The position numbers and the translations under genes were made by a program. Under the pieces are notes generated by a model that did no database searches, was not told where the DNA came from, and saw only the letters and a program-made list of their open reading frames with translations. Positions 9,701 to 16,451 of a stretch of DNA of 64,000 nt are shown one piece after another; positions within the stretch are counted from its first letter, which is position 1, and every line of letters begins with the position of its first letter. Source of the stretch: an uncultured Gammaproteobacteria bacterium (GTDB lineage: Bacteria > Pseudomonadota > Gammaproteobacteria > Pseudomonadales > Pseudohongiellaceae); assembly GCA_903837345.1 (NCBI GenBank), contig CAILUG010000062.1, positions 1 through 64,000 of the forward strand, read 5' to 3'.

Positions 9701-10277
9701 GAAACCGGGTTCGGTCGGCATGCCGCTGCCGGGCACTTCGTTCCGCATAGTCGATCCGCACAGCTTTGCCACCTTGCCGGTCGGCGAAGCCGGCATGATC
9801 CTGATCAGTGGTGCGCAGGTAATGCCGGGGTATCTGAACGATCACACCAGGACGGCGGAAGTACTGAAAGTGATCGACGGCAAGCGCTGGTATGTCACCG
9901 GTGACAAGGGCTATCTCGATGCCGATGGTTTCCTGTTCATCATCGACCGCTATTCCCGCTTCGCCAAGATCAGCGGCGAGATGGTGGGGCTGGGCGCGGT
10001 CGAAACCGCGATCAAGGCCGTGGTCACTGGTCCCGAATTCGAAGTGGTAGTGGTGAGCGTGCCGGACGAGCGCAAAGGCGAACGCCTGATTGCACTGGCC
10101 ACTATCGGACTTGATCCCGCCCTGATGCGGGAACAACTGCTCGCTGGCGGTTTGAATACGCTGGCGCTGCCGGCCCAATATGCCAAGGTGGAGGCCATCC
10201 CGCGCCTCGGCTCCGGCAAGGTCGATTACACCACCGCTGCCAGCATCGCCCGCACACTGGCAACCGGCTCCGACTGA
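6756..10277 (+). CDS. aas: LplT-Aas fusion: MFS lysophospholipid flippase, PlsC acyltransferase and acyl-ACP synthetase
   Basis: A 1173-aa three-part protein. Residues 1-400 are a multi-pass MFS transporter of the LplT type ('NAFTDLGHKIILQNTAF' near the start). About 430-640 is a PlsC acyltransferase with HX4D at His470-Asp475 and the FPEG motif. About 650-1173 is an AMP-forming ligase with 'FSSGSEGMPKG' near 813, 'EGYGATETAP' and 'VTGDKGYLD'. Together these would flip lysophospholipids inward and re-acylate them. In E. coli, LplT and Aas are separate. An upstream in-frame ATG exists at 6726, but 6756 has an AGAAGGAG ribosome site 5 nt away and overlaps rnt by only 14 bp. Confidence 0.92.
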   Translation: MSTAEPRHQRWFLLAAFLNAFTDLGHKIILQNTAFKLYSGSVQIVLIAVINAMMLLPFVLLLAPAGRLSDHYAKLAVMRRSSQAAVVCCGFIVLFYYLGWFLPALLMTLALAVQAAIYSPAKYGFIREAFGKEKLGEINGLLSALSIMAILAGTFFYTGLFEHWYPADASSAGAVLQGVAAAGWWLLFGSLLELYALYSMPPVVIVDEGDTVTADSAQPELPLSPPASIAFDFRQSLSWQQQLQLLLPLWQHRSLRLSAIGLSVFWAVGQVLLASFPAFVKEVTGITNTIALQGLLACAGIGIGFGSAFAGRFSRNYIETGLLPLAAAGLALGLVLLPTLTSALWMGVWLLLTGFAGGVFIVPLNALIQYHAKPSALGATLAASNWLQNLAMGALLLLTLLLALLGFSSRSLLLLISAIAVIGACYTLYQLPQSLTRFLLGRIVSSQYNIKVQGMRHIPSAGGVLLLGNHVSWIDWAVVQIACPRPVRFVMTSTIHELWYLNWLFKLFGCIPVQAGASSRTALEAVAAALRNGDVVCLFPEGVISRNGQLAQFRKGYERACSETGDSVVIVPFFLRGLWGTVFSRSGAYLRRHAHPGLSREVVVDFGHPLSRHTTAEVVKQKIRELAHGSWEEYADNLPTIGAHWVDTCCKRGNPVVLLDTLGTSLRAKSALTATIIMARRFRQQSPEQNVGLLLPSSTASVLGNLALAMLGKTVVNLNFTASTEALLSSVRQSGIRTIYTSRKFLERLDKRGINLGPLHEHAKLVMLEDFKADTSATEKLLTLAACLLLPAALLKLLYARHTAINDIAVILFSSGSEGMPKGVTLTHRNLLTNVKQITELLNLDDDDVMLANLPPFHAFGLTVTHFMPMLERVPLVCHADPTDVYGAAQAIATHGVTAMFGTCSFFRLYNRNSKIHPLMLKSIRLCIAGAEKLQEEVRKEFKLKFNKDILEGYGATETAPVASVNMPDHISPDNWQVQIAWKPGSVGMPLPGTSFRIVDPHSFATLPVGEAGMILISGAQVMPGYLNDHTRTAEVLKVIDGKRWYVTGDKGYLDADGFLFIIDRYSRFAKISGEMVGLGAVETAIKAVVTGPEFEVVVVSVPDERKGERLIALATIGLDPALMREQLLAGGLNTLALPAQYAKVEAIPRLGSGKVDYTTAASIARTLATGSD

Positions 10278-10304
10278 TGTTCAGTCAGTGGATCACCACT
10301 GTCT

Positions 10305-10946
10305 TTACTCGTAACGTGCCAGCACTTCGCTTTCTGCGTTGGCAGCCGCGACCCACTCCACCAGCGCCGGCACCGCCAGCATTGCATGCATATAACGTAA
10401 CGAAACCTCATTCAGTTCCGGTTGCCTGCTGTGAAAGCGCAGTACCACCGGCGCATACATGCAATCAGCAATCGAGAACTCACCGAACAGGAAGGGCCCG
10501 CCCGATTCCGCCAGGCATTGCTGCCACAGCTGCTGGATGCGCGCGATTTCCGGCACCAGCGCCGGCTCCACTGCGGCCTTGCTGCGCAGCCTCACATTCA
10601 TCGGCCAGCGCGTGCGCAATTCGGTGAAGCCGGAGTGCATTTCGGCCGCCACCGCCCTCGCCTTCGCCCGCAGTTCCAGCGCCGCCGGCCAGCCGCGGCC
10701 CTGCAGCCAGCATTCCGACACATATTCACAGATGGCCAGTGAATCCGGGATCTGCAGTGCACCATGATGCAGCACCGGCACTTTCAGCGTCGGTGAATAC
10801 CGGGCCAGCTGCGCATCTGAACCGGCCTGGTACAGCGGGATGCGCACTTCCCGGAACGCAACGTTGAAATGGCGCAGCAGCAACCAGGGTCGCAGCGACC
10901 ATGAAGAATAGTTTTTGTTGCCGATTACCAGCAGCGGCAGGTCCAT
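10305..10946 (-). CDS. Glutathione S-transferase family protein
   Basis: A 213-aa soluble protein with a thioredoxin-fold N-terminal domain ('NKNYSSWSLRPWL', with a Ser at the usual GSH-activating position, cis-Pro in 'KVPVL', and 'PDSLAICEYV' for glutathione binding) and an alpha-helical C-terminal domain. The ATG at 10946 is preferred over GTG at 10955 because GAGG sits 8 nt before the ATG. Substrate unknown. It is convergent with the LplT-Aas gene and stands alone on its strand. Confidence 0.88.
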   Translation of the reverse strand: MDLPLLVIGNKNYSSWSLRPWLLLRHFNVAFREVRIPLYQAGSDAQLARYSPTLKVPVLHHGALQIPDSLAICEYVSECWLQGRGWPAALELRAKARAVAAEMHSGFTELRTRWPMNVRLRSKAAVEPALVPEIARIQQLWQQCLAESGGPFLFGEFSIADCMYAPVVLRFHSRQPELNEVSLRYMHAMLAVPALVEWVAAANAESEVLARYE

Positions 10947-11160
10947 GCCAGACACCTCGAAACCAATGAGCCTTGAGGTCGTTGATTGTCTTTGACTTTA
11001 ACCCGCACCACAACTGCGGCTCACACTGATCCACGGCTGCGCTGATTCCGTAAAGAAACCATGGATATTTCCGGGCATTGACGGATGCATCCTGCCTTGC
11101 AAAACGCTGGCCGTGCCTGCATATTTGCCGGCCTGAACCTTTTCACCACAGGAGTATTCC

Positions 11161-11763
11161 ATGAGTGCCTTTGTCTGTCAGAAAGCCCCCAATTTCACCG
11201 CATCAGCAGTAATGGCTGACGGCTCCATCAAGGACAACTTTTCCCTGTCTGACTATGCCGGCCAATACGTGGTGCTGTTCTTCTATCCGCTCGACTTCAC
11301 CTTCGTATGCCCTTCCGAAATCCTGGCCCACAACAGCCGCGTCGGCGCTCTCAAAGCGCTTGGCACCCAGGTGATCGGCGTCTCCATCGACTCGCAGTTC
11401 ACCCATGCAGCCTGGCGCAACACTTCCGTCAACAACGGCGGCATCGGCCCGGTCGGCTTCCCGCTGGTGGCTGACATCAAGCATGAAATCGTCAAAGCCT
11501 ATGGCGTCGAACATCCGCAGGCCGGCGTGGCACTGCGCGGCTCGTTCCTGATCGACAAAGCCGGCGTGATCCAGCACATGGTGATCAACAACCTGCCGCT
11601 GGGCCGCAACATCGACGAAATGATCCGCATGGTGGAAGCACTGCAGTTCACCGAAGAGCATGGCGAAGTGTGCCCGGCCGGCTGGAACAAAGGCGACGAA
11701 GGCATGAAGCCGAGCGCTGCCGGTGTGGCTGCCTACCTGAGCAAACACAGCAAGGATCTTTGA
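11161..11763 (+). CDS. 2-Cys peroxiredoxin, AhpC/TSA family
   Basis: A 200-aa typical 2-Cys peroxiredoxin reducing hydrogen peroxide and alkyl hydroperoxides. Peroxidatic Cys50 lies in 'FTFVCPSEI' and resolving Cys171 in 'GEVCPAGW'. A Shine-Dalgarno sequence (AGGAG) lies 6 nt before the ATG. A strong terminator follows at 11796-11823, so the gene looks monocistronic. Pseudomonas has an equivalent peroxiredoxin gene next to pyrC-rnt, which supports a conserved neighbourhood. No OxyR site could be recognised in the 214-bp upstream spacer. Confidence 0.95.
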   Translation: MSAFVCQKAPNFTASAVMADGSIKDNFSLSDYAGQYVVLFFYPLDFTFVCPSEILAHNSRVGALKALGTQVIGVSIDSQFTHAAWRNTSVNNGGIGPVGFPLVADIKHEIVKAYGVEHPQAGVALRGSFLIDKAGVIQHMVINNLPLGRNIDEMIRMVEALQFTEEHGEVCPAGWNKGDEGMKPSAAGVAAYLSKHSKDL

Positions 11764-11795
11764 GCACAACCACGACTGTGGATTGCCCACTCACA

Positions 11796-11823
11796 AAGCC
11801 GGCTGCACCAGCCGGCTTTTTTT
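11796..11823 (+). terminator. Rho-independent terminator after the peroxiredoxin gene
   Basis: An AAAGCCGGC / GCCGGCTTT stem with a 7-nt loop is followed by a run of seven T. It lies 32 bp after the peroxiredoxin stop codon and 22 bp before the cytochrome c start. Confidence 0.9.
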
Positions 11824-11845
11824 CAGCCCCGCCTGCGACAGCCGC

Positions 11846-12289
11846 ATGAATCTGATCCACCATCCCAAACGTTACTTGCTCGACATCCTGGTTGGTGTCG
11901 TGCTCACCAGCATGCTGCTGTCAGGTTCAGTCTATATTTACCGGCTCAACAGTGACGCGCGCGATTTGCAACTGGATTCGGCGCTGGCGATGCAAGGTCA
12001 GCAGTATTCCAACAATGAGGGTTGTGTGGCCTGTCATACCGTGGATGGCAGCCCGGGTGTGGGCCCGACCTGGCTGCACATGTGGGGCCGCAGCGAAAAC
12101 ATCGGCCATGGCCGCACCATCGTGGTGGATGAAGCCTACATCCGCGAATCACTGCAGCAGCCGGGTGCCAAGGTGGTGGAAAATTATCCCAACGTGATGC
12201 CGCATTATTTTCTGGAAGAACCCGAGATCAACGCACTGATCAGTTACATCAAGGCGCTGGACCAGCCCCAGGCGCAGACCGCCCGCTGA
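11846..12289 (+). CDS. Membrane-anchored monohaem c-type cytochrome
   Basis: A 147-aa protein with one N-terminal membrane helix (about 12-32) and a periplasmic class I cytochrome c domain. Haem is bound at C60-VAC-H64, and Met118 in 'NVMPH' is the likely distal ligand. The sequence around it ('GRTIVVDEAYIRESL') resembles the cytochrome c domain at the end of caa3 oxidase subunit II, so it probably carries electrons to a terminal oxidase. The start at 11846 is chosen because the upstream frame runs through the terminator. No oxidase genes are adjacent. Confidence 0.85.
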   Translation: MNLIHHPKRYLLDILVGVVLTSMLLSGSVYIYRLNSDARDLQLDSALAMQGQQYSNNEGCVACHTVDGSPGVGPTWLHMWGRSENIGHGRTIVVDEAYIRESLQQPGAKVVENYPNVMPHYFLEEPEINALISYIKALDQPQAQTAR

Positions 12290-12290
12290 A

Positions 12291-13172
12291 TCAGCTGACC
12301 GCAGCTTCCTGCCCGCGCTCCTGGTCTTGCCTGTTTTTGCTCAACACATTCATTACTACCCCCACCAGCACCAGTGCCATGCCGGTGTAGCTCAGCAAAT
12401 TGAAATTCTCGCCAAACAGCACGAATCCCAGCATGATCGAAAAAATCACTTCGCTGTAGCTGACAATCGCCACTTTGGAAATCGCTGCCAGCTGATAGGA
12501 CCTGGTCATGAAGTACTGGCCGCACTGCGCGGTGATGCCGAGCAGCAACAGCCACCACCACTGCAGTCCCGACGGCATCGCAAAATCAAACAGCAAGGTG
12601 AAGCCCGCCAGCGGAATGCACACCAGCGGAAAATAGAACATGATCACCAGCGGATGTTCGGTCTTGCTGAGTTTGCGCACCGAGCTGTAGGCCAGCCCCA
12701 TGCAAAACGAGGCCGAGATGCCAATCAGCAAATGCAGCATTGAGATGCGCTGATCGAAACCCTGGATCATCACCACGCCGGCAAAACAGATCAGGAAATA
12801 GCCGATCTGCAAGAAGGTCACCCGCTCGCGCACCAGCCACACACCCAGCAGCGTGGTGAAGATCGGCGACAGATGCGTGAGCGTGGTGGCAGCGCCGAGC
12901 GGAATGTGCTGCAGCAACCAGAAACCCTGGGCCAGCGCCATCATGCCGGCCAGGCCGCGCAACAGCAGTGCCGGTTTGTCATGCCCCCACGGCGACAGCC
13001 GCAGCCGCCAGATGCCGAGCAGACACAACACCGCGGCAATCACCGCGCGAAAGAAAATGATTTCCGCCACCGGCATGCCGGCCAGCAGTTTGGTGAACAC
13101 CGTCATCAGCGCAAAGAACACGCTGGCGAGCAGCATGCAGACAATGCCGCGTGTATTGTTGGAGAAGTTCAT
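12291..13172 (-). CDS. EamA/DMT family transporter
   Basis: A 293-aa inner-membrane permease with about ten hydrophobic helices and two EamA repeats. The first begins 'GIVCMLLASVFFALMTVFTK' and the second starts near residue 150. Members export metabolites or amino acids, and the substrate cannot be told from sequence. It ends one base from the cytochrome c stop codon (convergent). A GGTGAC site precedes the ATG. Confidence 0.9.
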   Translation of the reverse strand: MNFSNNTRGIVCMLLASVFFALMTVFTKLLAGMPVAEIIFFRAVIAAVLCLLGIWRLRLSPWGHDKPALLLRGLAGMMALAQGFWLLQHIPLGAATTLTHLSPIFTTLLGVWLVRERVTFLQIGYFLICFAGVVMIQGFDQRISMLHLLIGISASFCMGLAYSSVRKLSKTEHPLVIMFYFPLVCIPLAGFTLLFDFAMPSGLQWWWLLLLGITAQCGQYFMTRSYQLAAISKVAIVSYSEVIFSIMLGFVLFGENFNLLSYTGMALVLVGVVMNVLSKNRQDQERGQEAAVS

Positions 13173-13258
13173 GTGTCACCAAAAGCGCCTGCGGCGTTCG
13201 CAGCAACCCGGCCCGATCAGCGCAAACGATTTACCAAGTGGAGCCAGTACCGGTGCAT

Positions 13259-13284
13259 AAAAAAGCCCGGCTTCCTGGCCGGGC
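13259..13284 (-). terminator. Rho-independent terminator after grxD
   Basis: On the minus strand, GCCCGGC, a 6-nt loop and GCCGGGC are followed by six T. It lies 23 bp past the grxD stop codon and upstream of the EamA gene start, so grxD and the EamA gene are separate units. Confidence 0.9.
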
Positions 13285-13306
13285 CTTGGGTATCGCAGAT
13301 CAGGGA

Positions 13307-13639
13307 TCAGGCCTGGGCAGAACGTTTGGCAGCAGAGTCGTCGAGCAGTTGCTTCAATTCACCGGCTTCAAACATTTCTGTCATGATGTCGCAACCGCCC
13401 ACCAGCTCGCCGTCAACAAACAGCTGCGGGAACGTCGGCCATTCCGACACTTTCGGCAGGTTGGCGCGAATCTCGGGATTGCTGAGAATATCGACGTAAG
13501 CGAACTTCTGGCCGCACGTCATCAGCATCTGGGTGGCACGCGCCGAGAACCCGCACTGCGGCTGGTTGGGGTTGCCTTTCATGTAGATCAGGATCGGGTT
13601 GTTCTTGATCTGGTCCTTGATGGTGTCTTCAATGCTCAT
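13307..13639 (-). CDS. grxD: Monothiol glutaredoxin Grx4
   Basis: A 110-aa CGFS-type glutaredoxin. The active-site Cys29 lies in 'QCGFSARA', with 'WPTFPQLFVDGELVGGCDI' for cis-Pro and glutathione contacts. Members of this family bind and deliver [2Fe-2S] clusters. Monocistronic, with its own terminator, and divergent from argD as in related gammaproteobacteria. Confidence 0.96.
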   Translation of the reverse strand: MSIEDTIKDQIKNNPILIYMKGNPNQPQCGFSARATQMLMTCGQKFAYVDILSNPEIRANLPKVSEWPTFPQLFVDGELVGGCDIMTEMFEAGELKQLLDDSAAKRSAQA

Positions 13640-13886
13640 GGGTCACCTGTGGCTCAATTTGAATGCTGGGGGCAGTGCACTGGCGGGCGCACCACGTTGC
13701 TGGTGCCTATTGTATGCAATCCTGACCCACGGCGACACCATCCGGTAGCCAGTGAGGCGCCCACACTGGTAGAATCCTGCTTTGTCGGACGGCATTAACC
13801 GTCGACATTGGGCAGCGGAAGCTGCCTTTTTGCATTTTTAGAGCTGTTGAAATCGAGTTCATGGCCACCGCTACGGAGCGTGCGAG

Positions 13887-15092
13887 ATGACTGCTGCCAA
13901 CCCGCTGGGCAAACAAGGTGCTGCCGCCCTGCCTGCGCTGATGACCACCTACGGCCGTCAGGGCATTGCGTTCACGCGCGGTGAAGGCTGCTACCTGTAT
14001 GACAGTAACGGCAAGCGCTACCTCGATGCGGTGGCCGGCATTGCGGTGAACTCGCTCGGCCACAGTCACCCCGGTTTCTTTGCCGCCATCCGTGACCAGG
14101 TCGGCACGCTGGTGCACACCTCCAACATTTATGAAGTGCCGCTGCAAAGCCAACTGGCTGCCGAGCTGTGCCTGCGCTCGGGCATGCAGCAGGCGTTCTT
14201 CTGCAATTCCGGCACCGAAAGCATCGAAGCTTCCATCAAGCTGGCGCGCAAACGCGCCTGGCAACAAGGCATCAGCGATGGCGTGATCCTGGTGACCGAA
14301 GGCGCGTTCCACGGCCGCACGCTCGGCGCGCTCGCCGCCACCCACAGCGCCAAATACCAGGAAGGTTTCGGACCGTTGCCGGCCGGTTTCCTGCGCGTGC
14401 CTTACAACGACGTGCCGGCGATGGCCGCAGCGATCAAATCCCATAACAACATCATCGGCATCCTGGTGGAGCCGGCGCAAGGTGAAGGCGGTGTACATCT
14501 GCCGGCGCCAGACTACCTGCCACAACTGCGTGCGCTGTGTGACCAGCACGATCTGCTCTTGATCCTCGACGAAGTGCAAACCGGCAATGGTCGTACCGGC
14601 CGCTATTTCGCGTGCCAGCACAGCGGCGTGGTGCCCGACATCCTGGCCACGGCCAAAGGGCTCGGCAACGGTTATCCGATCGGCGTCTGTCTGGCCGCCG
14701 GCAAAGCCGCGGGTGTGTTCCAGCCCGGTCATCACGGTTCCACGTTCGGCGGCAGTCCGCTGGCCTGTCGTGCCGGACTCGCCGTGTATGCAGCACTCGA
14801 CAAGGAAGATCTGGTCGGCAATGCCGCCCGCATCGGCCGTTATTTGCAGGATGGTTTGCGCACTGCGCTGCTTGACTGCAACAAAGTGCGGGAAATTCGC
14901 GGGCTGGGCCTGTTGATCGGCGTCGAGCTGGATCGCCCCTGCAAGGAACTGGTGGAACGCGCGCGTGACCAGGGCCTGTTGATCAATGTCACTGCCGACA
15001 ATGTGATCCGGCTGGTACCGCCGTTGACACTGAACCAGAGCGAAGCTGATTTCATCATCAGCGTCGTCAGCAAGCTTGTGCAGGAGTTGTAA
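13887..15092 (+). CDS. argD: Acetylornithine aminotransferase
   Basis: A 401-aa class III PLP aminotransferase converting N-acetylglutamate semialdehyde to N-acetylornithine. The PLP lysine is Lys257 in '[13 protein letters not shown]'. '[15 protein letters not shown]' binds the phosphate and '[14 protein letters not shown]' holds the PLP-ring Asp. It is followed after 2 bp by argF, which supports a biosynthetic role over the catabolic AstC role. The start has a weak GGAG-like site 13 nt upstream. Confidence 0.94.
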   Translation: MTAANPLGKQGAAALPALMTTYGRQGIAFTRGEGCYLYDSNGKRYLDAVAGIAVNSLGHSHPGFFAAIRDQVGTLVHTSNIYEVPLQSQLAAELCLRSGMQQAFFCNSGTESIEASIKLARKRAWQQGISDGVILVTEGAFHGRTLGALAATHSAKYQEGFGPLPAGFLRVPYNDVPAMAAAIKSHNNIIGILVEPAQGEGGVHLPAPDYLPQLRALCDQHDLLLILDEVQTGNGRTGRYFACQHSGVVPDILATAKGLGNGYPIGVCLAAGKAAGVFQPGHHGSTFGGSPLACRAGLAVYAALDKEDLVGNAARIGRYLQDGLRTALLDCNKVREIRGLGLLIGVELDRPCKELVERARDQGLLINVTADNVIRLVPPLTLNQSEADFIISVVSKLVQEL

Positions 15093-15094
15093 TC

Positions 15095-16006
15095 ATGACT
15101 GTCCGGCATTTCCTTACGCTGCTCGATCTCAGCAAAGCCGAACTCAAGGCGCTGCTCAAACGCGCCGGCGAACTCAAGCTGATGCAGCAGAGCGGCATCC
15201 CGCACGAATACCTGAAAAACCAGACACTGGCGATGGTGTTTGAGAAAGCCTCCACCCGCACGCGCGTGTCGTTTGAAACCGCGATGACGCAACTCGGCGG
15301 CGCCTCGATCTTCCTGTCGCCCACCGACACCCAGCTGGGCCGCGGCGAGCCGATCGAAGACACCGCCCGCGTGTTGTCGCGCATGGTGGATGCAATCATG
15401 GTGCGCACCTATGGTCACAAGAAGATCCAGACCTTTGCCGGCTTTTCGCGAGTGCCGGTGATCAATGCGCTCACCGACGACCACCATCCCTGCCAGGTGC
15501 TGGCCGATCTGCAAACCTATGTGGAGCATCGCGGCGATATCAGCGGCAAGACCGTGTGCTGGGTCGGCGATGGCAACAACATGTGCAACTCGTTCATCCA
15601 CGCCGCCCATCTGCTCGACTTTGAACTGGTGGTGGCCTGCCCCACCGGCTATGAGCCACAAGCAGACTTGCTGACGACCTACGCCGGCAATGTGCGCATA
15701 GAACGCAATCCGCAACTGGCCGTGCGCGGCGCTACGCTGGTGGCCACCGACGTGTGGGCCTCGATGGGCCAGGAAGCCGAACAGCAGAAACGCAAGGCCG
15801 CCTTTGCCAGCTACCAGGTCGACCGCGCGCTGATGAATCTGGCCGCCGCCGACGCGATTTTCCTGCACTGCCTGCCCGCCCACCGCGGCGAGGAAGTCAG
15901 TGCCGAAGTAATCGATGCGCCCGACTCGCTGGTGTGGGAAGAAGCGGAAAACCGCCTGCATGCCCAGAAAGCCCTGCTGGAATTCCTGCTCTGCCAGCAA
16001 AACTGA
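15095..16006 (+). CDS. argF: Ornithine carbamoyltransferase
   Basis: A 303-aa enzyme making citrulline from ornithine and carbamoyl phosphate. The carbamoyl-phosphate motif STRTR is at 53-57, 'HPCQVLADL' follows near 130, and the ornithine-side motif HCLP is at 258-261. It starts 2 bp after the argD stop, so the pair is a two-gene arginine operon. A strong inverted repeat lies 41 bp after the stop. Confidence 0.96.
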   Translation: MTVRHFLTLLDLSKAELKALLKRAGELKLMQQSGIPHEYLKNQTLAMVFEKASTRTRVSFETAMTQLGGASIFLSPTDTQLGRGEPIEDTARVLSRMVDAIMVRTYGHKKIQTFAGFSRVPVINALTDDHHPCQVLADLQTYVEHRGDISGKTVCWVGDGNNMCNSFIHAAHLLDFELVVACPTGYEPQADLLTTYAGNVRIERNPQLAVRGATLVATDVWASMGQEAEQQKRKAAFASYQVDRALMNLAAADAIFLHCLPAHRGEEVSAEVIDAPDSLVWEEAENRLHAQKALLEFLLCQQN

Positions 16007-16047
16007 CCGCGCCGGCCCGCCCGACCCCGGTTTTGCGGGCCAAATTA

Positions 16048-16082
16048 CCGGCTGCGGCACCAGTATGGGCTGCCGCAGCCGG
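16048..16082 (+). terminator. Strong inverted repeat after argF
   Basis: CCGGCTGCGGCA and its exact complement TGCCGCAGCCGG form a 12-bp stem around an 11-nt loop, 41 bp past the argF stop. There is no T run after it, so it may stabilise the 3' end of the mRNA or act with a factor rather than being a simple intrinsic terminator. Confidence 0.55.
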
Positions 16083-16254
16083 CAGTTAACGGGGTTGTTG
16101 CACCAAAACAGTTCCCCCGCCCGGCAATTTGCCCCGTCGCCGGCAACACCGGTAATTTGTTGCCAGCGACCGCCATAGTGGCCCGCTTTTTGAATACCCT
16201 TTTGCCCCCCGCCGACCCACAAACTATCCACATCAAATTAACAGGGTTTCCCCC

Positions 16255-16284
16255 TTGCCAGAAAATTTTACCCCCTGATATAGT
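16255..16284 (+). promoter_or_regulatory. Probable nrdA promoter
   Basis: TTGCCA (-35, 16255-16260) and TATAGT (-10, 16279-16284) are separated by 18 bp, each one base from consensus. The -10 hexamer lies within the first NrdR-like box, which fits repression by occlusion. Confidence 0.6.
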
Positions 16285-16286
16285 GT
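16271..16286 (+). promoter_or_regulatory. NrdR-like box 1
   Basis: The right half ATATAGTGT matches the NrdR consensus (acaCwAtATaTwGtgt) at every position, while the left half is degenerate (11 of 16 overall). It overlaps the predicted -10 box and lies exactly 31 bp from box 2, the helical-phase spacing typical of tandem NrdR sites. Confidence 0.6.
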
Positions 16287-16301
16287 AGCCATAACAAGAA
16301 G

Positions 16302-16317
16302 ACCCAATATCTTGTGC
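16302..16317 (+). promoter_or_regulatory. NrdR-like box 2
   Basis: ACCCAATATCTTGTGC matches the NrdR consensus at 13 of 16 positions. With box 1 it makes the usual pair three helical turns apart, here downstream of the predicted transcription start. NrdR represses ribonucleotide reductase genes when dATP is plentiful. The nrdR gene is not in this window. Confidence 0.65.
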
Positions 16318-16451
16318 TTTTGAGTGATTGCCTCTGTCCTATCGACTGCAGTACGAGCATCATGATCAACATCAGTTCAGGCACAAAGAACACAACTACA
16401 GAATAAGTAAAAAGCACCACTACCAACGTGGCAATAACAGGACACAACAAC

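Larger units (their letters stand above)
16007..16451. other. 445-bp intergenic region between argF and nrdA
   Basis: It holds the argF-distal hairpin (16048-16082), a weaker hairpin before five T at 16166-16191 (GCCA/TGGC core, doubtful terminator), the nrdA promoter, two NrdR-like boxes, and a 5' leader of about 160 nt. No protein with credible composition and no tRNA was seen. I looked for a cobalamin riboswitch, because some nrd operons carry one, and found no convincing B12 box. Confidence 0.6.

Noticed and set aside
14840-16231. Long minus-strand open frame opposite argD/argF
   Set aside because: Antisense to two certain enzymes and continues into the intergenic hairpins; His/Gln-rich composition typical of a shadow frame.
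16007-16451. Cobalamin riboswitch upstream of nrdA
   Set aside because: No convincing B12 box or conserved core on either strand; the region is better explained by promoter, NrdR-like boxes and hairpins.
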